Part shown: positions 17,671-27,007 of the stretch, piece by piece
Layout of the letters: every line of letters begins with the position of its first letter
How positions within the stretch are numbered: the first letter of the stretch is position 1
Source: Floccifex porci
GTDB taxonomy: Bacteria > Bacillota_I > Bacilli_A > Erysipelotrichales > Erysipelotrichaceae
Length of the DNA: 64,000 bases
Direction of reading: 5' to 3'
Assembly (NCBI RefSeq): GCF_009696175.1
Contig: NZ_VUMM01000002.1
Coordinates: 167,970 to 231,969 of the forward strand
Position numbers and translations under genes: made by a program
Notes under the pieces: model-generated
What the model was told of the DNA's origin: nothing
Database searches by the model: none
The model's input: only the letters and a program-made list of their open reading frames with translations

Positions 17671-17735
17671 TATATAAAATTTTAGAATAGAAAAATGTAA
17701 CAAATCACAAAAATCTATTTCAGGGAGGTTCTAAT

Positions 17736-18239
17736 ATGGAGATTCAAAGAGATTTTTATTTGGATAAATTGATAAAAAGGAAAAGCGTATATTGAAACTC
17801 CAAAGAAATATTACTTTTCCAATCTTGGACTACGCAATGCCAGAATTAATTTTCGTCAGTTAAAACAGACCCATTCCATGGAGAATGTAGTTTATAACGA
17901 ACATGGTATGCTTGGATATAGCGTGGATGCAGGTGTAATACCAATTACAGAAAGAAATCAGGAAGGTAAAAATATCTTAAAAAACTTGAAGTTGATTTTG
18001 TGTGTAATCTTGGTTCATCCAGATACTATATTCAGTCTGTATACTTACTGCCAGATGAAGCAAAGCGTACTCAGGAAATTAGATCATTTAGAAAGATTGA
18101 TGATTCTTTTAAGAAAATCGTTGTTACCAAAGACATCGTTATACCACATTACGATGAATATGGTATCTTGACTGTGAATATTTATGATTTCCTTCTTGAT
18201 CCACATATACTGGAAAAAAATGTAAACTCATGTCAGTAA
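17736..18239 (+). pseudogene. AAA/DUF4143-type ATPase remnant with large internal deletion
   Basis: A good ribosome binding site (AGGGAGG) precedes ATG 17736 and the N-terminus MEIQRDFYLDKLIKRK, which matches the first residues of this family. The sequence then jumps directly to the C-terminal part, AYIETPKKYYFSNLGLRNA...FRQLKQTHSMENVVYNE, losing the Walker motifs. Another frame change near 17985 leads to VDFVCNLGSSRYYIQSVYLL and the C-terminal DFLLDPHILE, the nuclease-like DUF4143 end. About 500 nt remain of a gene usually about 1.2-1.4 kb. It cannot encode an active ATPase. Confidence 0.85.
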
Positions 18240-18275
18240 GATGTTTGGAGTCATCATAGATTACTGACTTTTTAT
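18232..18275 (+). terminator. Terminator at the end of the ATPase remnant
   Basis: GTCAGTAA (18232-18239) pairs with TTACTGAC (18261-18268), followed by TTTTTAT. Confidence 0.7.
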
Positions 18276-18359
18276 AGTATTTTCAAAAAAACAGTGTTAA
18301 TCTTATATATAGAAAATATATATATGAATCATAAATAATAATATTAAAAATGAGAGTCT

Positions 18360-18728
18360 ATGAAACCATTAACAAAAAAAGAATCTGAAGTTATGAACAT
18401 TTTATGGAAAGAACATCCATTATCTGCCTCACAAATTCAAAAAAGATACAGTGAATTAAGCATTTATTCCATTCAGCAGCTGATTCAAAGACTGATGGAT
18501 ACAGGATTTATTAAAGTGGAATGCATTGATTATTCAGGTAAGAAATTATCCCGTTTTTTTGCACCTAATGTATCTTTACCTGAATATATTGAATATATAA
18601 TAGGAAAAGAAACAAAGAATTATAAAGATACAGCCTTTTTCTTAGTCGAAAAAATGGAAAGTAAAGAAACATTGGAAGAATTAGAAAAACTTGTTCAGAA
18701 ACGTAAGAAGGAGCTGGAGGAAAAATGA
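18360..18728 (+). CDS. BlaI/MecI/CopY-family transcriptional repressor
   Basis: The 122-residue protein has the winged-helix start LTKKESEVMNILWKEHPLSASQIQKRY and the recognition segment YSIQQLIQRLMDTGFIKVE, typical of penicillinase repressors. The C-terminal half (residues 75-122) should form the dimerisation and protease-cleavage region. It overlaps the next gene, a BlaR1/M56 peptidase, by four bases. In known pairs the peptidase cleaves the repressor after sensing a signal. No beta-lactamase or copper ATPase lies adjacent, so the regulated target is unknown; autoregulation is likely. RBS is weak. Confidence 0.85.
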   Translation: MKPLTKKESEVMNILWKEHPLSASQIQKRYSELSIYSIQQLIQRLMDTGFIKVECIDYSGKKLSRFFAPNVSLPEYIEYIIGKETKNYKDTAFFLVEKMESKETLEELEKLVQKRKKELEEK

Positions 18729-19828
18729 TCTTATCTTTTTCGTCCATTTTTATCACTCTGGTTGTCAGTACTTTATTAATTTTGTTTTCAGAATATATTT
18801 TCATTCATAAACAGAAATTCTACTTTTTTAGAGTGGATTTTTTAATCATTCTGATGGCAGTGATTTTTATACGTCTGTTATTACCTTTTGAGTATCCATC
18901 TTTTACCATCACAATTGAATTGCATCAGTTAATGAATCCGATTAATGATTTCTTTTTACATGAATATTTTTCTATTCCATTTTATAAGATTTTTATATTT
19001 GTATGGATTACTGTCGCAATCTTGTTAATTGGTAAATATATATATGATATTTATAAAGAAAATAAACGGATTCAACAGCTTGAATTATTGTGCATCCATA
19101 AAAATGTTTCTGATTTTTTTGATGTTAAAAAGAATGAAGATTATAAAGTATGGATCATGGATTATACTGGATCTCCTATGGTAATTGGTTCAAAAAAAAT
19201 TATTTTTTTACCAGAAAACATAATAGAAATGGATCAAATAGAGGACATTATAAGACATGAAATGTCACATATAAATTCAAAAGATTTTTATATGAATGTT
19301 TTTGTTCAGCTTATCACAAAAATATACTGGTGGTTTCTTCCGGTTTATTTATTAAAGAAACAAATGAAATTATTATTAGAAGTACGAGCGGATACGAAAG
19401 CAGTAAAGGAGAAAAATGGAAAAGAATTATATCAGTATTCTTTGGCATTGATTCAGATTGAAAAACTAATAAAGGAAAATGAGGAATTAAAATTTGAAAA
19501 TAAAGGAAATACTTTAATATTAGAAAATAAAGAAACATTAAAATATAGAATACATTATTTAATCAATTCAAAATTCAATAAAAAATCAAATATTGTACTT
19601 ATTCTAAGTATTGTTCTTCTTCCTTTTCTATCAAATTGTATAATTTTTGAAGCGTCTTATGAAGCACCTGAGGAAGATGGACCTTATGTTGAAATATCTG
19701 ATATTGAAAATGGATACATAGTTCATCATAAAGATGGAACTTATACATTACATATGAATGATATGGAAGTATCCATATCAAGTATAAGTGAACCACCTTT
19801 TTCAGAATTACCAGTTATAGTGGAATAA
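18725..19828 (+). CDS. BlaR1/MecR1-like M56 membrane peptidase with a short external domain
   Basis: The 367-residue protein has N-terminal hydrophobic segments (residues about 5-25, 37-55, 90-110), then a zinc-protease domain: RHEMSHINSKDF contains HExxH, and LLLEVRADTKAV supplies the third ligand region. A last membrane span (about 293-312) leads to a tail of only about 55 residues with many acidic and aromatic residues. True BlaR1 proteins carry a large penicillin-binding sensor domain there, so this is not a beta-lactam receptor of the standard kind. It probably cleaves the partner repressor in response to an unidentified cell-surface cue. Confidence 0.85.
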   Translation: MILSFSSIFITLVVSTLLILFSEYIFIHKQKFYFFRVDFLIILMAVIFIRLLLPFEYPSFTITIELHQLMNPINDFFLHEYFSIPFYKIFIFVWITVAILLIGKYIYDIYKENKRIQQLELLCIHKNVSDFFDVKKNEDYKVWIMDYTGSPMVIGSKKIIFLPENIIEMDQIEDIIRHEMSHINSKDFYMNVFVQLITKIYWWFLPVYLLKKQMKLLLEVRADTKAVKEKNGKELYQYSLALIQIEKLIKENEELKFENKGNTLILENKETLKYRIHYLINSKFNKKSNIVLILSIVLLPFLSNCIIFEASYEAPEEDGPYVEISDIENGYIVHHKDGTYTLHMNDMEVSISSISEPPFSELPVIVE

Positions 19829-19931
19829 CTATAAATGTTTTTATTTCTTTATAACAATAATATTGATAAATATATTAATAGATATTATAATTATAATAAA
19901 GATATAAATATTTATAAAGGAGACTATGATT

Positions 19932-20084
19932 ATGAATGACAAACAAAGAAAGATGATTGAAAAGCTGAATAAAGATAATGAACATCTAAATGAAGCACAT
20001 AAATCCTGGGTGGAATATTCCAAGGGAAGAATAGTAATTGGTCTATTAGCTGTAATTGTTTTACTGATTTTAATTTTTAAATAA
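19932..20084 (+). CDS. Small single-pass membrane protein (50 aa)
   Basis: AAAGGAG at 19916-19922 precedes ATG 19932 (another in-frame ATG is at 19926, closer to the site). The 50 residues comprise a charged amphipathic N-terminal half (MNDKQRKMIEKLNKDNE...) and a hydrophobic C-terminal span beginning at IVIGLLAVIVLLILIF, ending in Lys. It is followed at once by a good terminator, which supports it being a real gene. Function unknown. The N-terminal half should face the cytosol. It lies between the BlaR1-like gene and the pilus operon. Confidence 0.7.
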   Translation: MNDKQRKMIEKLNKDNEHLNEAHKSWVEYSKGRIVIGLLAVIVLLILIFK

Positions 20085-20092
20085 TAATTTAG

Positions 20093-20121
20093 ATACCTTT
20101 CATATAGAAAGGTATTTTTTG
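20093..20121 (+). terminator. Terminator after the 50-aa membrane protein gene
   Basis: ATACCTTTC (20093-20101) and GAAAGGTAT (20107-20115) form a 9-bp stem with an ATATA loop and a following T run. Confidence 0.85.
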
Positions 20122-20173
20122 TAAAAAATTTGTATTAAATAACAATAAACGTGTAAAAACTATTCAAAAGATA

Positions 20174-20203
20174 TAGACATAGTAAAAAATAAAAGACTAT
20201 AAT
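20174..20203 (+). promoter_or_regulatory. Promoter of the pilus operon
   Basis: TAGACA (20174-20179) and TATAAT (20198-20203) are 18 bases apart, ahead of the coiled-coil gene. No other strong promoter was seen until after the sortases. Confidence 0.6.
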
Positions 20204-20233
20204 AAAATCGATACATAATTTATGGAGGAGAGT

Positions 20234-20689
20234 ATGACGGAACAGGAATTGAGAAGACTGTCTCGTAAGGAATTGCTGGAAATGTTGATCATGCAATCAG
20301 AAGAATTGGAATCAACAAATAAAAAACTAGCAAATACAAAATCAAAATTATTGGAAAGAGAAATATCAATTGATAATGCAGGATCCATTGCAGAGGCAGC
20401 TTTACAGGTAAATGGTGTTTTTGAGGCAGCACAGAAAGCTTGTGAACAATATATAGATAATATTAAAAATTTAAGTAAACGGCAGGAAGTTATTTGTGAT
20501 CAGAAAATGAAAGAATGTGAAGAACAGACACAGAAAATGTTGAAAGATGCACAGATTGAATGTGACATGATGAAAGCCAAAGCAAAAGTAGAGGCGGAAA
20601 AGTATTGGAGCGAAGTGTCTACGAAACTGGAAAACTTTTATAGAGAATACAATGAACTTCAGAAAATATTACCAATCAAGGAAAAATAA
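20234..20689 (+). CDS. Coiled-coil protein heading the pilus operon
   Basis: The 151-residue protein has no membrane span. It begins with an Arg/Glu-rich helix (TEQELRRLSRKELLEMLIMQSEELE) and consists almost wholly of predicted coiled coil, with Cys residues at three spaced positions in the C-terminal half. Similar proteins are found at the head of Firmicutes pilus clusters just before a signal peptidase. The start at 20234 is placed after GGAGGAG; the in-frame ATG at 20222 lies before that site. It ends four bases before lepB. A role as a cytosolic scaffold or positioning factor for pilus secretion is inference. Confidence 0.75.
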   Translation: MTEQELRRLSRKELLEMLIMQSEELESTNKKLANTKSKLLEREISIDNAGSIAEAALQVNGVFEAAQKACEQYIDNIKNLSKRQEVICDQKMKECEEQTQKMLKDAQIECDMMKAKAKVEAEKYWSEVSTKLENFYREYNELQKILPIKEK

Positions 20690-20692
20690 AAT

Positions 20693-21268
20693 ATGAAAAA
20701 ATTAGAAGTACCCGATATAGAACTTTTAAAAAAAGAACTGGATCGAGTGAATTATAAAACAAAATATCGTTCGGTTTTAAAATCAACGATTTTTATGCTG
20801 GTTGTAGTAGCTGCAATTGCGGTATTAGTGGCAACAACCTGGTTACCGGTATTACAGATTTATGGATCCAGTATGACACCTACATTAAATGAAGGAGAAG
20901 TGGTTGTTTCAGTGAAAGGATCTTCTTTTGAACAGGGAGATTTAATTGCGTTTTATTATGGAAATAAAATACTGGTAAAACGATGTATAGCGACACCTGG
21001 TCAATGGGTGGATATTGATGAAGATGGGAACGTATACATTGATGGAAAGAGATTGAATGAGCCATATGTAAAAGAAAAAGCATTTGGAGACTGTGATATT
21101 AAATTACCATATCAGGTACCTGAAGATCGATATTTTTGTATGGGAGATCATAGAGAAACATCCGTAGATTCCAGAAACAGCAGTGTAGGATGTATATCAA
21201 AAGAACAAATCATTGGTCGAATCTTTTTTCGAATCTGGCCATTAAATGATTTGGATTATTTTGAATAA
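20693..21268 (+). CDS. lepB: Type I signal peptidase of the pilus operon
   Basis: It removes signal peptides from exported proteins at the outer membrane face. The 191-residue protein has one N-terminal membrane span (STIFMLVVVAAIAVLVATTWL, near residue 27), then the catalytic serine box YGSSMTPTLNEGE and the lysine box KILVKRCIATPGQWVDI. MGDHRETSVDSRNSSVG is the conserved box E. All catalytic residues are present. Its location between the coiled-coil gene and the pilin genes suggests it processes these pilins, as dedicated signal peptidases do in several Gram-positive pilus loci. Confidence 0.92.
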   Translation: MKKLEVPDIELLKKELDRVNYKTKYRSVLKSTIFMLVVVAAIAVLVATTWLPVLQIYGSSMTPTLNEGEVVVSVKGSSFEQGDLIAFYYGNKILVKRCIATPGQWVDIDEDGNVYIDGKRLNEPYVKEKAFGDCDIKLPYQVPEDRYFCMGDHRETSVDSRNSSVGCISKEQIIGRIFFRIWPLNDLDYFE

Positions 21269-21285
21269 AGAAAAGGAGGATGAAT

Positions 21286-24200
21286 ATGAAGCATATCAAA
21301 CAACTTAAATTTGTATTGGCCGGTATTGTAGCTTTTACAACAGTACTTACTTTAATTCGTCCTGCCATTACATTTGAAAATACCATTTGTGGATTAGAAG
21401 AACATACACATACAGAAGAATGTTACCAGACAATTGAAAATACAATTACTCATAAAACATTAGATTGTACAGAAGAATCTTTACATATACATGTACATTC
21501 ACCAAATTGTTATGATGAAAACAATAATATAATTTGTGGATATGCAGACTATATGATTCATGAACATAATGAAGACTGTTATGATGAAAACAATCAGTTG
21601 ATCTGTACATTACCTGAAATAAAAGAACATACACATGATGGTAATTGTTATGATTCAGAAAATAATTTAATTTGTGATAAACAGGAATTTATAGAACATA
21701 CACATGACAATAACTGTTATGATCCAGAAGGAAATTTAATTTGTGGTTTACCAGAATTAAAGAAACATATTCATGATGATTCCTGTTTTACACAAACAGA
21801 AGAAATTATAGAAGATGAACAATTAATTTGTGATAAACCAGAACATATACATACAGAAGAGTGTTATGAAAAAGAAGAAGAAATAGAATATGTCTGTGGT
21901 AAAGAAGAACATACACATGATACATCTTGTTACAATGAAGACAATGAATTGATTTGTGGTAAAGAAGAGCATGTACATAGTAGTGAGTGTGAGGAATATC
22001 AATTAACAGATGAAGATTGGCAAAGAGTAAATGAAACAATTACTTTAATTGATGAATTACCTTTAACAGAAGAAATAGAAGGAAAGTTAACAGAATTGGA
22101 AGAAGATGAAGATCAATACAATGAATATTTTGAAAAAATATATCATCAGGTGATGGAAGCTTATCTGTTATATATAGATATAGGTGAGAAATTACAATTA
22201 GAAGTCACAAACGCAGAAAAATTATTAGCATTAGATTGGATATACAATGTTCAACTTTTATCGATAACTAATGAAATAACAATCCAACAAGTGAACTGTT
22301 TCGGATCTGCTTCGGGAGGTATTGATAAAAACCTTTTAATTTATAATAACTCTGCTGAAAATAAAACAGCTTCTAGTATTGTTGACAATATGTTTCAGTT
22401 TCCTAAAGCAACATCTATTTTGGTTTCAAATATGAATAGTGAATTAAGTGTTTCAGAAATTGATATAAATTCTGAAAGTAATAAAAGAGTTAAAGTTATT
22501 CCGCCAAAAGGATTTTTAATAATTATACCTACTGGATATAATGGATCAATTGAAACAGGAGATATAGCAACAGTAGATTTTGATTATACTCAATCCAGAT
22601 ATAATGTAAGTGGATTGGGAAAGGTAACTTTTACAGCAAAAGAAAATATTGGATCTAAGCCACCAAAAGACAATTCTAATAAATTATCCGTTGTTCAAAG
22701 TGCAGATACAAAAGATTTAATTGAAGTGAATTTATATGATTACAATGATAATATAAATTCATATTATTTAAATAATAAAAATTTACCTGGTTTTCAACAA
22801 AATCAAGGTGCGTATATTTATCCTAAATTGGAAAAAATTGGTTCTAATACAGCATTCACTTCTGGAAATTTTAATTTTGGAGATAGTATTACAGAAGATT
22901 TAAATGCAGGAATTCCAGTTGTAACACAAGATAATAGTGCGGGAAATATTAATAAAATAAATGGAGGAGCAAATAAACCTCTAGAAGGTACAATGAATAA
23001 TAATCTTATAAATGGATATCCTGCTTTGAGTGATGGAACGAGTCTTTCCTATTTATTTAGCAATAACAATGCAGTAAATAAGGTGAATACAGATAACATT
23101 AATGGTTTATTCCAATACAATGAGACGACAGGAGCTTATACATTTAACAGTCGTGAAAACCATGCACAATTTAATGCGAGTACAAATACATTTACGTTGT
23201 ATGATCAAATGATATCATCAAATTTCATGATGTATCCTTTTGGTAATTTCTTACCATTCAATGACATTGTTCATGAAAGTGCACAAAGTAGTCAAATAGA
23301 TCGTACTTATTTTATTCAACTTATGAATTCTGCAAGAGAGAAGGGAAATCAAAATTTAGGAGGAACAACCGATTATACAACTCCTGAAGAAACAGTAAAT
23401 CGTTATACCAGAATGGCAGATCAGTTGGAAAAATTTATCAAAATGATGGATTTAAATTATGGTGAGAATTGGACAGGAATAAAGGCATTAAAAAAATATT
23501 TTGAAATCAGCAATATTCCAACACCAGATGATGCCACATTAAATAATTTGTTAAATCAAATCTATTGTATCGATTTTGATGAACCTACCGATTTCTATTT
23601 TGGTATGGAAATGAAAATGAATTTCATGCAACCTAAAAATGGTCTTACAGGAAAAAATGGTCAACAACCAATGGTATTCTATTTTACTGGTGATGATGAT
23701 GTATGGGTATATATTGATGGAAAACTAGTATTGGATTTATCTGGAATTCATAGACACGTAGGTGGAGAAATTGATTTCACTAATGGAACAGTCAAATATT
23801 ATGAATTGAGTAAAGATACCGGTGATGTAGGTACAATTCCATATAAAACTGTAAGTTTTAATGATTTAGGATTAGAAACGAATTCAAAAGGAACATTAAA
23901 CGATTATTCAACACATTCATTTAATTTCTACTATATGGAGCGTGGAGCTGGTTCAGGTGTATGCCGAATGAATTTTAACTTTCCATTATTAAAGAAAAAT
24001 TCAATCAGTGTATCCAAAGAATTAAGTGTAGATGATGAAAGTGCACAAAATATCTTGGGAAATCCAAATTTTAAATTTCAGGTATTAAAAGAAAACGAAG
24101 AAGGATTGTTTATTGGTCCAAATACTTTATATGATATTAAAGATTCACAAGGAAATATTATTGGAAGTGGGAAAACAGATGAAAATGGAATCTTTACATT

Positions 24201-25356
24201 AAAGGCAGGGCAAACAGCTATATTCAATGATATTCCTGAAAATTCTGGAAGATATTTTGTTCGTGAATTACTAAATACACATGAATTTAGTCAGTATGGA
24301 ACAATATCTGTGGATGGATCTTCTCAAACCACTAATTATGAAGTAACGATAGGTTCTGATACTTTTAAAGGTGTAAATAGTCCTGTAAAAGATATGTCTG
24401 ATGGAAGTACATATTTCCATTTCAATAATAAAATTGAAACAAGTAAATTGGGTAAATTATCTATTACAAAAAAATTAGAATCAGCAGATTCAAATACGAA
24501 TAAAGATTTTAAATTCCGAATTACACTTGATGGAGTTTTATTACCAGTGAATACAAACTATAGAGTAGGTAGTGAAACAAGAACGGTTACGGAAGCAGGA
24601 ATTATTACGTTAAAACCAAATGAAACGGCTGTAATAGATAAAATGCTTGCTGGAAGTACTTATAAAATAGAAGAAATTGATGCTGAGGGATATGAAGTTA
24701 CTTATAAAGTAAATGAAAGTCCTTGTGATGATTTACCAACGGGAATAATTAAAACGAATAAGGCTATTGTTGTTGAAGTTTGCAACAAGGAAAAATCGTC
24801 CTCTGTGAATATTCCAATTTACAAAATATTGTCCAATCCAGATGGAAAGGAACATACATATCAGTTTGATTTAGTACAAGTAACGGATCAAACCGGGAAT
24901 ACTTCAGTAGAAGGTGGTTTAAATGCTTCTACAAATATAATAATACTTGAAAGTTCTTCTCAAGAACATTCAGAATCTTTTACAATCAATTATTTGAATA
25001 ATCAAATTGATTCTTCATCAAAAGATTTCTTCTATAAAATTACAGAAACTCAATTGGAAAACAAAGAAATGGGAACTACCTTTGATCAATCTGTATATGT
25101 TGTACAAGTAACGGTTACAAAAGATGAAAACGGAAATTTGAATGCTGTCATTTCGGAAATATATAAAAATAATGAATCAGTAGGTTCTAATGGAAAGATT
25201 TTATTTGAAAATAGGATTACTGAATATAAACTACCAGAAACCGGTGGACCTGGAGACTGGTTGTATATAGGAAGTGGAATATTATTAATCACAATAGCTG
25301 GATATTTTCTTATTAAGAGAAGAATTCACGGGAAGGAGGATATGATTTCTCAATAG
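21286..25356 (+). CDS. Giant LPXTG pilus-tip adhesin with Cys/His repeats and a fibro-slime domain
   Basis: This exported protein has 1356 residues, starting at ATG 21286 after AAAGGAGG. A signal-like hydrophobic segment (LKFVLAGIVAFTTVLTLI) is followed at residues about 30-245 by roughly nine repeats of the form CGxxEHTHxxxCY..xNxLIC. Each provides His and Cys in fixed spacing (C-x4-H-x-H-x3-C), suggesting metal binding or disulfides. The middle contains a fibro-slime/PA14-like domain (YFTGDDDVWVYIDGKLVLDLSG, about 800-820). Several SpaA/Cna_B-type beta domains follow. The C-terminus has LPETGGPG, a membrane span and RRIHGKED, a sortase sorting signal. Size and position argue for the tip subunit. 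Ligand unknown. Confidence 0.88.
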   Translation: MKHIKQLKFVLAGIVAFTTVLTLIRPAITFENTICGLEEHTHTEECYQTIENTITHKTLDCTEESLHIHVHSPNCYDENNNIICGYADYMIHEHNEDCYDENNQLICTLPEIKEHTHDGNCYDSENNLICDKQEFIEHTHDNNCYDPEGNLICGLPELKKHIHDDSCFTQTEEIIEDEQLICDKPEHIHTEECYEKEEEIEYVCGKEEHTHDTSCYNEDNELICGKEEHVHSSECEEYQLTDEDWQRVNETITLIDELPLTEEIEGKLTELEEDEDQYNEYFEKIYHQVMEAYLLYIDIGEKLQLEVTNAEKLLALDWIYNVQLLSITNEITIQQVNCFGSASGGIDKNLLIYNNSAENKTASSIVDNMFQFPKATSILVSNMNSELSVSEIDINSESNKRVKVIPPKGFLIIIPTGYNGSIETGDIATVDFDYTQSRYNVSGLGKVTFTAKENIGSKPPKDNSNKLSVVQSADTKDLIEVNLYDYNDNINSYYLNNKNLPGFQQNQGAYIYPKLEKIGSNTAFTSGNFNFGDSITEDLNAGIPVVTQDNSAGNINKINGGANKPLEGTMNNNLINGYPALSDGTSLSYLFSNNNAVNKVNTDNINGLFQYNETTGAYTFNSRENHAQFNASTNTFTLYDQMISSNFMMYPFGNFLPFNDIVHESAQSSQIDRTYFIQLMNSAREKGNQNLGGTTDYTTPEETVNRYTRMADQLEKFIKMMDLNYGENWTGIKALKKYFEISNIPTPDDATLNNLLNQIYCIDFDEPTDFYFGMEMKMNFMQPKNGLTGKNGQQPMVFYFTGDDDVWVYIDGKLVLDLSGIHRHVGGEIDFTNGTVKYYELSKDTGDVGTIPYKTVSFNDLGLETNSKGTLNDYSTHSFNFYYMERGAGSGVCRMNFNFPLLKKNSISVSKELSVDDESAQNILGNPNFKFQVLKENEEGLFIGPNTLYDIKDSQGNIIGSGKTDENGIFTLKAGQTAIFNDIPENSGRYFVRELLNTHEFSQYGTISVDGSSQTTNYEVTIGSDTFKGVNSPVKDMSDGSTYFHFNNKIETSKLGKLSITKKLESADSNTNKDFKFRITLDGVLLPVNTNYRVGSETRTVTEAGIITLKPNETAVIDKMLAGSTYKIEEIDAEGYEVTYKVNESPCDDLPTGIIKTNKAIVVEVCNKEKSSSVNIPIYKILSNPDGKEHTYQFDLVQVTDQTGNTSVEGGLNASTNIIILESSSQEHSESFTINYLNNQIDSSSKDFFYKITETQLENKEMGTTFDQSVYVVQVTVTKDENGNLNAVISEIYKNNESVGSNGKILFENRITEYKLPETGGPGDWLYIGSGILLITIAGYFLIKRRIHGKEDMISQ

Positions 25357-25417
25357 TCAATTTATTTATAAATACAAATTAAGAAAGGGTATTGATAAAC
25401 GAAAGGACAAGAGAAAA

Positions 25418-26947
25418 ATGAAGAAATTCAAAAAATTATTAGGTTTTTTCTGTGCATTTGCTTTAATTTTAGGTATGAATGTAATACCTGCATCAGCAAA
25501 TACGAATGAATACACTATTACAATCACAAATACTGAAAGTGGGCATACATATGCAGCTTATCAGGTATTTGCTGGAGATATCAGTGATGGAAAATTAACG
25601 AATATTGAATGGGGTTCAGGAGTAAATGGAGCAGCTATATTAACTGCATTAAAAACACCAGAAAATAGTTCATATGCAAGCTGTACTTCAGCAGAAGATG
25701 TAGCAGGTGTAGTAGCTGGATTAAATGGTGAACAATTAGATGCATTCGCAAAAGTAGTTGGAAAATATTTAAGCGAAACAAAAGCAGGAACGTCAGTATA
25801 TGAAAATTCTGTTTATAAAATTAATGTAGAAGGTGATGGTTATTATCTTGTACAAGATATTAATTTAGCTGAAAATTTTCATAATTCTGCAACTAAATAT
25901 ATTTTAAAAGTTGTTGGAGATGTTGAAGTGGCTGCCAAAGCAGAAACACCTACGATTGATAAGGTAATTGTAAATGCTGATAGTGATGCAAATGAAAATC
26001 CCGCTGATGATAACACGGATGGAAATGGTACTGCACAAGATGTAGGTAGTGTTGTTAGTTTTAAATTAACATCTAAAGTTCCTGCAATGGATGGTTATGA
26101 TACTTATGAATATATTGTAAAAGATACAATGTCTACTGGGTTAACAGCGGTTGATGCAAACTCTGATGGAAAAATTGATGTTTCTGTAACAATTGGTGGA
26201 ACAACTTATAATGATTTTACCGTTACACAGAATGGACAATCCTTTACAATCAAATTTAACAATTTCATTAATCAGAAAGCTAATGCAGGAAAAGATATCG
26301 TTATTACATATTCGGCAACCATTAATGAAAATGCGCTATCAACAAAAGTTGAAACAAACACAGTAAACTTGGAATATTCAAACAATCCAAATGACAATAC
26401 ATCTAAAGGAAAGACACCAGATAAAGTTGTTTATGTATATGATTTTGATATTGTAATCGATAAATATACAGGGGATGAAACAACTGGAACTCGATTAGCT
26501 GGAGCTAAATTTGTATTGTATAAAACGGTAGGTTCTGAAAACTTATATTATTCCTATAATGAAACAGATGATAAAGTAGAATGGAAAAATAGTAGTGAAG
26601 AAGCAACTGAAGTCACAACAGATACTAATGGTGCTGCTACATTCCAGGGACTGGATACAGGTACGTATTACCTTCATGAAACAGTAGCTCCTGCTGGATA
26701 TAACTTATTAAAAGGTGATGTAGAAGTCACTATCACAGCTACTTATGGTAATGATGGACAAATAACTTCTAGTTCAGCTATTTCTACAAATAATGGTCAA
26801 TATAAACAGACTCAAAAAATAGAAAATAAATCGGGTGCTACATTACCTGAAACAGGTGGTATGGGTACGACTTTATTCTATTTAGCTGGTGCTGGTTTAG
26901 TATTGGTTGCGGTTGTATTATTAATTACTCGTAAGAGAATGAATTAA
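25418..26947 (+). CDS. LPXTG backbone (major) pilin, SpaA/FimA type
   Basis: The 509-residue protein has a clean signal peptide, cleaved near VIPASA. TPTIDKVIV supplies a likely pilin-motif lysine for sortase-mediated polymerisation. The central VPAMDGYDTYEYIVKDTMSTGL is typical of the fimbrial D2 isopeptide domain; a SpaA/Cna_B domain follows (VIDKYTGDETTGTRLAGAKFVLYK ... YYLHETVAPAGYNLL, with the E-box TYYLHETVAPAGY). The end is LPETGGMGTTLFYLAGAGLVLVA..RKRMN. Isopeptide bonds are expected. It is the gene most likely to be highly expressed here; a hairpin between it and the sortase gene fits differential expression. Confidence 0.93.
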   Translation: MKKFKKLLGFFCAFALILGMNVIPASANTNEYTITITNTESGHTYAAYQVFAGDISDGKLTNIEWGSGVNGAAILTALKTPENSSYASCTSAEDVAGVVAGLNGEQLDAFAKVVGKYLSETKAGTSVYENSVYKINVEGDGYYLVQDINLAENFHNSATKYILKVVGDVEVAAKAETPTIDKVIVNADSDANENPADDNTDGNGTAQDVGSVVSFKLTSKVPAMDGYDTYEYIVKDTMSTGLTAVDANSDGKIDVSVTIGGTTYNDFTVTQNGQSFTIKFNNFINQKANAGKDIVITYSATINENALSTKVETNTVNLEYSNNPNDNTSKGKTPDKVVYVYDFDIVIDKYTGDETTGTRLAGAKFVLYKTVGSENLYYSYNETDDKVEWKNSSEEATEVTTDTNGAATFQGLDTGTYYLHETVAPAGYNLLKGDVEVTITATYGNDGQITSSSAISTNNGQYKQTQKIENKSGATLPETGGMGTTLFYLAGAGLVLVAVVLLITRKRMN

Positions 26948-26959
26948 TGTTTTGAAAAC

Positions 26960-26981
26960 AGGAAAGGATTTATCCTTTCCT
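26960..26981 (+). other. Intercistronic hairpin between backbone pilin and sortase
   Basis: AGGAAAGGAT (26960-26969) and ATCCTTTCCT (26972-26981) form a perfect 10-bp stem with a TT gap. No T run follows, so it is more likely an mRNA-stabilising or processing element than a terminator. Confidence 0.6.
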
Positions 26982-27007
26982 GGATTCAGTGGTAAGGAGA
27001 AGGTTAC

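Noticed and set aside
21370..22000. Periodic repeats suggesting a CRISPR array or satellite
   Set aside because: The repeats are in frame and encode the EHTH/Cys repeat of the adhesin; spacers are not unique sequences of constant length.
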